DNA of 35,383 nt from Chloroflexota bacterium. Its GTDB lineage: Bacteria; Chloroflexota; Dehalococcoidia; Lucifugimonadales; JACPCL1. The notes under the pieces are model-generated. The model did not search any database, was not told the origin of the DNA, and worked only from the letters and a program-made list of their open reading frames with translations. Both the position numbers and the translations under genes were made by a program. Positions 25,006 through 31,709 of the stretch are shown piece by piece (position 1 is the first letter of the stretch; the number at the start of each line of letters is the position of its first letter). The stretch spans positions 1 to 35,383 of the forward strand of contig JACPCL010000007.1 in NCBI GenBank assembly GCA_016179765.1. Direction: 5' to 3'.

Positions 25006-25599
25006 TTACTTGCTCTGGGCCGCCGCGTCCTTCAGAACTTGCTCTAACTCAAGGGACAGGCTGGAGGAGCCATCCACTATTTCACCCGTGGCGCCAAGGA
25101 TGACGGAGAACTCCTTGCCTGCAAGCCCGGGTTGAATGTTCTGGATGTCGATAAACCAGAAAGCCCGGGTCTGTCCGGGCTGTACTGGCTCCCACGAGGA
25201 GGTACCAACACCATAGTATCCCAGGAAAGCGTTTGTATCTGGATCGCGTATCTCTTGGCAGCAGAAACCCACCAGGCTGAGGGGAATTTCAGAGTTGTTC
25301 TTGCCCCAGATGGTGGCCCGGACCTGAGTCGGCGCAAGAAATTTGTCTAGGGGGGGCAGGAATCTTAGCTGCCGAAACACTATCAGGCCCCCTGGTGTCA
25401 ACTCCTGGGTGAACTTGGAATCCGTGTACAAGGTGATTGCAGTATCGGAAAGGGCTACGGCAGGTATCACTTTCACTGTCGCTGGCTGCTCACGGCTCCA
25501 CTGGACTGCTCCCGCGTACGCCAGGTAAAAGGTCGCTACAAAGGCGGCCACCGCTATACCCAGGGCCACCACGTACTTGCGGGACTTCAACATAGTCAT
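25006..25599 (-). CDS. Secreted or membrane-anchored protein of the cohesin/dockerin operon
   Basis: The 197-residue product has an N-terminal hydrophobic segment (about 8-30) and a beta-rich extracytoplasmic part with one FCCQE motif. I recognise no family. A motif QWSREQP resembles QWSRDAP in the dockerin protein next to it. I chose ATG 25599, with AAGGAGA 5 bases upstream. The gene is 19 bases from the dockerin gene and 22 from the cohesin gene. Confidence 0.7.
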   Translation of the reverse strand: MTMLKSRKYVVALGIAVAAFVATFYLAYAGAVQWSREQPATVKVIPAVALSDTAITLYTDSKFTQELTPGGLIVFRQLRFLPPLDKFLAPTQVRATIWGKNNSEIPLSLVGFCCQEIRDPDTNAFLGYYGVGTSSWEPVQPGQTRAFWFIDIQNIQPGLAGKEFSVILGATGEIVDGSSSLSLELEQVLKDAAAQSK

Positions 25600-25618
25600 T
25601 GCTGTCTCCTTAGCTAGG

Positions 25619-26197
25619 TTATAGCTGTTGCTCTCCATCGCTTTCGCCGAAATGCTGGCCCAGGATGACCAAATCCAGGATGTCCACCTTCCCGTCCTGG
25701 TTCAGGTCTATCTGCAAAGAGTCCGTGGAGGTTGGGGATTCCATTGCAACCCCCATCTTCTCCAAGTCCCAGGTATCCACTACGCCATCTAAGGTCACGT
25801 CGCCCAGGGGCATCACCTTGAGGTTGAAAACGTAAGGCGCATCCCGGGACCACTGAAAAACCAAGGCCAGAAGACTGGTTGCAGATACCAATGACAGGTC
25901 ATTGACGGCCGCTTTGGATTGCGCAGGGAGCGGAGGCCCAACCGCCCTCCAGGGATTACGGTCGCGCTGGTCTGGGGGCGCCAGTTGAGGAGTTAAAAGG
26001 GGGGGCAAGGCATGGGTGTCAACGGGAAGGGGCAAATCTTTCGGTGTCACCTGAAGGCCCTGGGCAGGGTGACCTCGTCCACTTTGGGCGGCTGCGAAGC
26101 CCGTAGCCACGCCGCTGCCTGCCCCTATCAAGAGAGCAACTAGGGGAAGCGCGGCTCGCAGTCCATGGCGGCACAAATTACGAAAGCGGAGGGACAT
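25619..26197 (-). CDS. Secreted dockerin-domain protein
   Basis: The 192-residue product has an N-terminal signal segment (about 13-37), a Pro-rich middle and a C-terminal type I dockerin-like domain. The two calcium-binding repeats are visible: GDVTLDGVVDTWDLEKM (from about 132) and DLNQDGKVDILDLVIL (from about 164), each with the D-x-N/T-x-DG-x-VD-x-x-D spacing of an F-hand. Dockerins bind cohesins. It is probably the first gene of the dockerin-secreted-cohesin operon. I chose ATG 26197, as the longer frame has no support. Confidence 0.8.
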   Translation of the reverse strand: MSLRFRNLCRHGLRAALPLVALLIGAGSGVATGFAAAQSGRGHPAQGLQVTPKDLPLPVDTHALPPLLTPQLAPPDQRDRNPWRAVGPPLPAQSKAAVNDLSLVSATSLLALVFQWSRDAPYVFNLKVMPLGDVTLDGVVDTWDLEKMGVAMESPTSTDSLQIDLNQDGKVDILDLVILGQHFGESDGEQQL

Positions 26198-26299
26198 GGT
26201 GCTGCCATTTGCTGTAAATAGTATGAGCTTGCGGCGTATTATACCAGACCGAAGAGTTGGTAGGTGTCCCCGTACCAATCAGCTCCCCTGGGGAGTGAC

Positions 26300-27214
26300 C
26301 TAACGGAAGCAGCGTGCTGCTTCATCAGGACCTGGGTCCTCGTGGCCAACAATGATGCTCTGAGTGTCGACGCCGGCAGCCCCATGATTATCGGTCACCG
26401 TAATGGTTACCGTATAATGACCATCGAAGGAGTAAGCGTGGTCGCCTGAGACGACGCCGTAGCCGCCGCTTTCTCTGACGATTCCCGGCTGCACGGTTCC
26501 ATCACCCCAATCAATGACAGCGGTGTGGGTATCTCCCGTATTGGGATAAGTGAAGATTGCGACGCTTCTCAGGCCATAATGGAACGGCTGTAAAGCACAC
26601 TTGTCGGAATCGAAGCGTCTGATGCCAGTCATGTCAGCCATAGCTGTGACTATTGGATCCAGACTGGCCCTGACGATGACTTTTACGGGATCGGCGTATG
26701 CGTTGGTGAATTGATAAAAACAGTGGGTAGGGGCACAAAACTCCCTCTCATAGTTGACCCGAACTCGCAGCGTTACCTCACCAGCCTGGAGTGCACGCAG
26801 GTCAAAGCTGACTGGGACCCCCAACTGGCTGACTGATACGGCCAATGGCGACTCGAAGCTCAACGTGCCCGAAGGTTCGATTCGCAACGTGTACTGAGGT
26901 AGTCCACCCGGGCCTGACGCGTAGGCGGTTACTCGGACAACGTCGCCAACAAAGGGCTCCGACGGGACAACTGTGATCGAAAATGCCAGGCTCGACGGGT
27001 CGGGTGTAGCAGTGGGCTTCGGCGTTGCTATAGGCGTGGGACTCGGTGTGGGAGTAGGCGTTGGCGTTAGACTACAGCGCAGACCTAGCTCTGCACCAAT
27101 CTCGTACATCCGCTGAGCAATGATATATCTGTGCATGCCTCTGGAGACGCTATCATCGTAGCTATACACCCGAAATACCCAGCGGGAGACCTGCCATTTC
27201 AGCGTCTCTTCCAC
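26300..27214 (-). CDS. PKD-domain protein, 3' part of a frameshifted lipoprotein
   Basis: This frame opens without a good start. Removing one base from the G7 tract at 27275-27281 joins it to the lipoprotein frame upstream, via TFFNGNTFNNCPAFSISPQY. The joined protein would have about 480 residues. Seen: a TPTPTPTPSPTP linker, a beta-rich middle domain, and a C-terminal PKD domain with IDWGDGTVQPG, GDHAYSFDGHYTVTITVTDN. PKD domains usually mediate protein or sugar binding at the cell surface. The GTG at 27214 is only the first possible start in the frame. Confidence 0.65.
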   Translation of the reverse strand: MEETLKWQVSRWVFRVYSYDDSVSRGMHRYIIAQRMYEIGAELGLRCSLTPTPTPTPSPTPIATPKPTATPDPSSLAFSITVVPSEPFVGDVVRVTAYASGPGGLPQYTLRIEPSGTLSFESPLAVSVSQLGVPVSFDLRALQAGEVTLRVRVNYEREFCAPTHCFYQFTNAYADPVKVIVRASLDPIVTAMADMTGIRRFDSDKCALQPFHYGLRSVAIFTYPNTGDTHTAVIDWGDGTVQPGIVRESGGYGVVSGDHAYSFDGHYTVTITVTDNHGAAGVDTQSIIVGHEDPGPDEAARCFR

Positions 27215-27263
27215 ATACTGCGGGCTTATGGAAAACGCCGGACAGTTGTTGAAGGTGTTCCCG

Positions 27264-27746
27264 TTAAAGAAGGTGGGGGGGACACTGTGCGGCGAAGGCT
27301 TCCGCCTCGGTGGCGAATTCTGCTGCGGCTTCCACCTCTGTGGCGAACCGGGTGATACTCAGGCTGTCAAAGAACAGCTTGCCCGACTGCTTAAGAGGGC
27401 TGCGGGCATAACCAATCCCAAATCCGACCCCATTTGGGCGGCAACTGGACCCCGCCGACCCTATCCCTTGCCTTCCAGAAGGACCCCACAGCTCCGCCAC
27501 TGTGCGTGATATGATCTCTCGCTCCGTCTCAAACCCCGGGCAGTCTTTGATAGGCAGCAGGGGTATAGGTGTGGGCGTCGGAGTTGGGGTGGCGGAAAGA
27601 CTTGGCGTCGGCGCAGGGGTAGATGTTGGAGTCGGAGTGGGAGTCGTCACCAGCGTCATGGTCGGGGTATGCGAGGGCGTGGGTTCAGGCTGGGTGCAGG
27701 CCGCCAGCAGCGCCAGGGTGATGATGCAGATAGAGAGGAAACGCAC
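27264..27746 (-). CDS. Lipoprotein, 5' part of a frameshifted gene
   Basis: The 160-residue product has a lipoprotein signal peptide with the lipobox LAAC (Cys17), then a long Thr/Pro linker (to about residue 65) and a globular part with CPGFETEREIISRT. It ends with AAQCPPHLL just after a G7 tract (C7 on the coding strand). In the +1 frame, the protein continues into the PKD frame. GTG 27746 is the start, with TGAGG 5 bases upstream. Confidence 0.65.
   Translation of the reverse strand: MRFLSICIITLALLAACTQPEPTPSHTPTMTLVTTPTPTPTSTPAPTPSLSATPTPTPTPIPLLPIKDCPGFETEREIISRTVAELWGPSGRQGIGSAGSSCRPNGVGFGIGYARSPLKQSGKLFFDSLSITRFATEVEAAAEFATEAEAFAAQCPPHLL
27275..27281 (-). other. G7/C7 tract at a frameshift
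   Basis: Seven Gs on the plus strand (Cs on the coding strand) lie where two adjacent frames of one apparent protein meet. Six would restore a single frame. It could be a sequencing error, a phase-variable tract, a programmed shift or a decay mutation. Confidence 0.7.
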
Positions 27747-27824
27747 GGAGGCCTCACCGGCTCAGCGCTGGACTCCTGCCAGGAAGATACCATATCACAC
27801 CTGGGGGGAAAAGAGGGGGCGTTA

Positions 27825-29396
27825 TCACCCCCTCCCCGCCTCGGAGACGATGGGCTGGGCGATGATCCACAGGCTGACCATGGTGTAGCCCACCATGAGG
27901 GCCAGCATGGGGTACTGGCTGCGCTGGGCGGCGCGCCGCTCCCCCAGGGTGCGCATGGCGACCACGTGGGCCACGTACACCGCCGTGATGTGTCCCAGCA
28001 CAATCGCGATGACCGCCGTGAACCAGGCGAACCGCGCGTTGACGATGGCGATGTTGACCGAGTAGCTGGCTGTGCCCAGGAGGTCCCACCCCCAGCCAAA
28101 GGGGTCCGAGGCCAGGGGTATGACAAGTTGCCCCTGGATGAGCAGGAAGCCAAGGAAATGGGCCAGATGGTACGCCAGAGCGATGGGGATGAGGGAGAAG
28201 ACGAAGGCCCGGGCAAAGACGGGCCACGCCTCCCCACGCCGTGACGCAACCGCCATGGCCACGCTGAAGGAGAGGTAGACGGCCAGGAACAGCAGCGGGA
28301 AGAGGAGAAGCCCCACCGTCCTGATGGCTGGGGCGGCCTGGATGCCCAGGAAGGCGAAGGCAGGGAACAGCGTGCCCAACAGGTCTGCCCACAGGGGCGT
28401 GGAGGTGAAGCCGTCAAAGGTCACCGTGGAGAGGGTCAGGAGCACCATCGTCAGCAGGGAGGGGGAGGCCGCCTCCCTGGACAGGAGGCCCGCTCCAAAG
28501 GGGCGCAGGTTCAGCTCCCTCCCCGTTGGTGTGGCCTTCCCCCAGCACTCGTAGCAGTTGACGCACGCCTCCGGGTCGCAGCCGGCGCTACACCCGTCGC
28601 AGATTCCTGGGTCTTTGACGCGCACCTCCGTGGGGGCGAAGCGGGCCAGCAGGCCAAAGACCACGCTGAAGGCCTCGCCGTGCTTGAGCCAGGCGTGCTT
28701 GCCGTAGGCTACCATACCCGCAAAGGTCACGAAGGTGTAGAGGGCGGCCAGAGTCGCCAGGCTGCGCGGCTCGGCGGAGCGGGGGAACACGATCTCTACC
28801 CAAGCGAAGAGGCCAAAGAGGACCACCGCCGGCCAGTACCCCAGCCGCTCCGGATAGGGCCGCTGGGAGGAGAGCTGGTCGCCAGGGTTCAGACGGCGGT
28901 AGAGGGCGTCGGCCCAGGAGAAGAGGGTATTCCAGGGATTGAGGAGCGCCCACACGTTGCCCACCAGCGCCGAGACGTAGGCCAGCCCCACCCACCAGAC
29001 CACCCACACCATGGTAGGGGCAAGGTTCTCCAGGGGGTCCTGGTCGCCCAGCAAGCCCGCCGCAACCGTGAGAAGAAAGAGCAGCACCGCAGCCAGGTGC
29101 GCCAGACCCAAGAGCAGGGGATGAACGAACAGGCGCAGGGGACGCAGGCGCAGCCCTTCGGCTGAAGGGCGCAGCAGGTTATAGGTGGGGTAACCCCGCG
29201 CCGACGGCCTGCCCTGGGCAAAGAGGGCGATGACCAGGAAGGAGAGGGCTACGGCAGCCCCGGCTCCCGTCAGGTACAGCCATAGCGGGACGGGCAGGTC
29301 GTACCGCTGGCCAAAGCCATGGGCGTAGGCGGGGCTGGCCGACAGGAGCAGGGCCCCCCCAGAGAGAAGCAGCGCCGATAGCAGGCGTGGACGCAT
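27825..29396 (-). CDS. Multipass membrane protein resembling the fenitrothion hydrolase FedB group
   Basis: The 523-residue product has an N-terminal signal segment ending ASPAYAHGFGQRYDLPVPLWLYL, then about 10 hydrophobic segments. In the middle is a Cys-rich loop, CDGCSAGCDPEACVNCYECW (about residues 262-281), with seven Cys that could bind a metal or Fe-S cluster. The HGFGQRYDLPVPLW start is typical of proteins annotated as fenitrothion hydrolase (FedB), though no such activity is implied. I chose ATG 29396, with GAGAGG 9 bases upstream. It probably forms an operon with the cupredoxin-like gene just upstream. Confidence 0.7.
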   Translation of the reverse strand: MRPRLLSALLLSGGALLLSASPAYAHGFGQRYDLPVPLWLYLTGAGAAVALSFLVIALFAQGRPSARGYPTYNLLRPSAEGLRLRPLRLFVHPLLLGLAHLAAVLLFLLTVAAGLLGDQDPLENLAPTMVWVVWWVGLAYVSALVGNVWALLNPWNTLFSWADALYRRLNPGDQLSSQRPYPERLGYWPAVVLFGLFAWVEIVFPRSAEPRSLATLAALYTFVTFAGMVAYGKHAWLKHGEAFSVVFGLLARFAPTEVRVKDPGICDGCSAGCDPEACVNCYECWGKATPTGRELNLRPFGAGLLSREAASPSLLTMVLLTLSTVTFDGFTSTPLWADLLGTLFPAFAFLGIQAAPAIRTVGLLLFPLLFLAVYLSFSVAMAVASRRGEAWPVFARAFVFSLIPIALAYHLAHFLGFLLIQGQLVIPLASDPFGWGWDLLGTASYSVNIAIVNARFAWFTAVIAIVLGHITAVYVAHVVAMRTLGERRAAQRSQYPMLALMVGYTMVSLWIIAQPIVSEAGRG

Positions 29397-29411
29397 GGCT
29401 GTGGCCTCTCG

Positions 29412-29446
29412 GTCTTTCAAGGAGGCCCCAGAGGGGCCTCCCTCTC
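29412..29446 (-). repeat. Palindromic repeat between the cupredoxin-like and FedB-like genes
   Basis: The 9-bp arms GGAGGCCCC and GGGGCCTCC enclose AGA; the flanks are GTCTTTCAA and CTCTC. It starts at the TAG stop codon of the cupredoxin-like gene. On the minus strand one frame reads REGGPSGASLKDR, the same peptide pattern as in the other copies. Confidence 0.75.
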
Positions 29447-29865
29447 TACCGGGGATTGACTTCCAGGTAGCCAAGCTCCATCTCCGTCTCCTCAATCTGG
29501 ATCAAGAACCGCCCCGTGACGTTGGCGGTGAAGGAGATAGCAACCGTCTCGCCGGGAGCCATCTCCTTCACCAGGTCGTAGCCATGGAGATGCGCCTCGC
29601 CCCCTGTGTCTGACGAGATGTTGAAGGTCACGGTGTCGTCCTGTTTTACCCGGAAGGTGGTGGAGCCGCCCACCGGCTTGCCGTCCTTGATCAGGATGTT
29701 GAAGGTGTGTTGCTGGGGCCCACCACCTCCACCGCAGGCGCCGGCCAAGAGCGTCAAGCCGAGGAGCATGGGCAGGAAGTACCACGCCTTGTCTCTGTCT
29801 TTCAGGGAGGCCCTATTATCCTTCAAGGAAGCCCCAAAGGGGCTTCCCTCTCTGTGACTCGGCAT
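29446..29865 (-). CDS. Cupredoxin-like lipoprotein
   Basis: The product has 139 residues if ATG 29865 is used, which has the best ribosome site nearby (GGAGGAG). It then reads MPSHREGSPFGASLKD and further residues before the hydrophobic segment and lipobox LAGAC (Cys44). Residues 5-25 or so are encoded by the palindromic repeats at 29797-29854, so the signal peptide has a long repeat-derived N-terminal extension. The remaining domain is a beta-sandwich of the cupredoxin type with GEAHLHGYDL and PGETVAISFTANVTGRF; the Cys of classic copper sites is not obvious. ATG 29769 (MLLG) would be an alternative start, without a ribosome site. Confidence 0.75.
   Translation of the reverse strand: MPSHREGSPFGASLKDNRASLKDRDKAWYFLPMLLGLTLLAGACGGGGGPQQHTFNILIKDGKPVGGSTTFRVKQDDTVTFNISSDTGGEAHLHGYDLVKEMAPGETVAISFTANVTGRFLIQIEETEMELGYLEVNPR
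29797..29854 (-). repeat. Tandem copies of the palindromic repeat at the start of the cupredoxin-like gene
   Basis: One full copy (29820-29854, arms GGAAGCCCC and GGGGCTTCC, loop AAA) and one partial copy (29797-29819, GTCTTTCAGGGAGGCCC) lie side by side. On the minus strand the copies read in frame as REGSPFGASLKDNRASLKD in the lipoprotein gene. Confidence 0.8.
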
Positions 29866-29998
29866 TCCTCTCCTCCATATCCCTGTGATGGAACCTGCAA
29901 TGGCATGGCTCTTCACAGATGACTCCTCGTTGTTATGGGCAAAGCAGCCCATCGGATTAGTTGAGATGTGTACGTAGAGACTCAGTCCACCCTCACCC

Positions 29999-30634
29999 CT
30001 ACCCTCTCCCCTTAAGGAGAGCGGGGTCTTTCTTGCCCCGTCGCATGGCGCGCAGGCCCACGACGGCCAGGGGCAGGGCCAGCAGCACCAGCGCCAGCAG
30101 GCCGCCCACGGCGCCCCAGCTCACCACAGGGTCCTCTACCTCCAGGGGGAAGCGCAGTTCCGCTTCCCCCTGGAGGCCCACCACACTGACGGTGAACCGC
30201 CACAGGCCAAGGGCGCCTAGGGGCAGGTTCACGTCGTAGTACAGGGGCGTGGCGATCTCGTGGTACGTCTCCACGGGCCCGGTGGTTGCGCCGTCCGGCC
30301 CCTGGGCCAGCACCGATACAACGGCGTCCGACACCAGGCGCTGGCTGGCGGCCTCCTGCACGATGATGGACAGGTGGGCGTTGCCACGCACCAATCGCGG
30401 GGCGATGGCCCGGACGACGACCTGGTACGCCCCCTCCTGGCCCCGGTACACCTCGGTGACGGTGGCGCCGTTGGCCTGGACGCCAGGCGACGCCAAGAGC
30501 CAGAGCAGGAAGGCCAGCGCCAGACCACCGAGCAGAAGCAATACGTCCGCTGCCCGCAGATTACGGGCCAGAGGCCGGCAGCATTGGAGTGATTGCATGG
30601 TCGTTTCAAAAAGTGAGACGTGAGCCATGCCCAT
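29999..30634 (-). CDS. Membrane-anchored extracytoplasmic protein
   Basis: The 211-residue product has a hydrophobic segment near the N-terminus (ADVLLLLGGLALAFLLWLLAS), an extracytoplasmic beta-rich domain with GQEGAYQVVVRAIAPRLVRGNAH-like patterns, and a second hydrophobic segment near the C-terminus (WGAVGGLLALVLLALPLAVVGL) followed by basic residues. The topology resembles YtkA/FixH-like proteins near copper genes, but I do not name a family. Several starts are possible (30634, 30628, 30598); I use 30634. Confidence 0.6.
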   Translation of the reverse strand: MGMAHVSLFETTMQSLQCCRPLARNLRAADVLLLLGGLALAFLLWLLASPGVQANGATVTEVYRGQEGAYQVVVRAIAPRLVRGNAHLSIIVQEAASQRLVSDAVVSVLAQGPDGATTGPVETYHEIATPLYYDVNLPLGALGLWRFTVSVVGLQGEAELRFPLEVEDPVVSWGAVGGLLALVLLALPLAVVGLRAMRRGKKDPALLKGRG

Positions 30635-30687
30635 GGCCTGAGCGTCCGCACGCCGCGACAAGGCTTGGGAAGCAGATAGGATAGTCG

Positions 30688-31104
30688 CTAGTGCAGGGGA
30701 AGGGCGGCAGCCCTGGGGGGAGGAAAGAGGGGAACGTGCAGAGGGGTAGGCGCTCGCTGGTACGCCATGAGGCCCACCAGGGCGTTCAGCAACAGCGGAG
30801 CAACGGAAAGGAGGGTCACGAGAGAGAGGACCTGCCAGTCCGAGAAGCCGTCAGGGCCTTGAGCGCCTTCCCCCTCGGCGGTGAAGAGGATACTCCCTTG
30901 AGCCTCAGGGAGGCTTTCGGAATGGGTGTGGCTCTGGTAGGCAGGATGCAGGTGAAGAGCGGGTGCAGATGAGAGAAAGAGGTGGCCGTGGAAGGGCAGC
31001 CGCTCAGGGAAGTGGTGGTCAAACAGAGGGCCAATCATCCCATAGCAAAAGGCCAAGAAGGCGATCCAGGCCAGGGCGGTTGGTATGTGTCGCTTTGTTG
31101 TCAC
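30688..31104 (-). CDS. Small membrane protein with a His-rich loop
   Basis: The 138-residue product has two hydrophobic segments (about 9-28 and 92-114) with a loop between them carrying many His (HHFPERLPFHGHLF, HLHPAYQSHTHS). The His-rich loop could bind a metal. I recognise no family. It lies in a leftward run with the two genes below and the HPP gene above. Confidence 0.55.
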   Translation of the reverse strand: MTTKRHIPTALAWIAFLAFCYGMIGPLFDHHFPERLPFHGHLFLSSAPALHLHPAYQSHTHSESLPEAQGSILFTAEGEGAQGPDGFSDWQVLSLVTLLSVAPLLLNALVGLMAYQRAPTPLHVPLFPPPRAAALPLH

Positions 31105-31164
31105 TGCTCAATGCCTGCGGAGTCGTGATACCCTGGAACCTCCCCGGAGGGCGGCATGTTGAGG

Positions 31165-31692
31165 CTACACCAGGTCTCGTAGCCAGCGGCGCAAGAGACT
31201 ATGGGCTAAGACTAAAAGGCCCACGCTGACGATGACAAAAAGCATGATGCCCCACTGGAAAGGGGCGACAACGAGGCCAAGGGCCGTCCCCGGCGCAGGG
31301 GCATGCTCCGTGGAGGTAGCCACCATGGCAAGCACGGTCAGGCCTACTGCCAGGGCAGCTTCCAGTTCAAAGGCATAGGGGGCAACCTCCCCAAAGGTTT
31401 GGCCCATGGCAGAGCTGGCGATGAAGGCTATCGTCCCCCCAACGACCAGTCCCCAACCATGCCCTCCCAGCACCTTGCGCGGGCGAGCGGCGCTCCTATG
31501 GGGCATGAAGAACAGGATAAAGGTAGTAGAGGCAATAGCCGCAATAATCACCGCGTGTGTGCCCACGTCCTGGATTGCCAGCACCAGGAACAGGATTGCG
31601 GCTGCGGCCAGGGACTGAAAGAGATAGGGGCGCAGGTGATGCCTAAAGCGCCGGTCCACTAGGTGGACGTTTACGTGTACATTGGGATGCAT
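31165..31692 (-). CDS. HPP-family integral membrane protein
   Basis: The 175-residue product has about four hydrophobic segments. The PHRSAARPRKVLGGHGWG block matches the conserved P-x(5)-PR-x-x-x-GGH region of the HPP family; the HPP-type tail VSVGLLVLAHSLLRR is also present. Some members are nitrite transporters in plastids and cyanobacteria; the substrate here is not known. I chose ATG 31692; the longer frame overlaps aroKB. It follows aroKB by 17 bases. Confidence 0.75.
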   Translation of the reverse strand: MHPNVHVNVHLVDRRFRHHLRPYLFQSLAAAAILFLVLAIQDVGTHAVIIAAIASTTFILFFMPHRSAARPRKVLGGHGWGLVVGGTIAFIASSAMGQTFGEVAPYAFELEAALAVGLTVLAMVATSTEHAPAPGTALGLVVAPFQWGIMLFVIVSVGLLVLAHSLLRRWLRDLV

Positions 31693-31709
31693 ATCTTTGC
31701 ATTTTAGCC

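Noticed and set aside
27016-27075. Repetitive G/T-rich sequence that looks like a satellite
   Set aside because: It is the coding sequence of a Thr-Pro linker (TPTPTPTPSPTP) and needs no other explanation.
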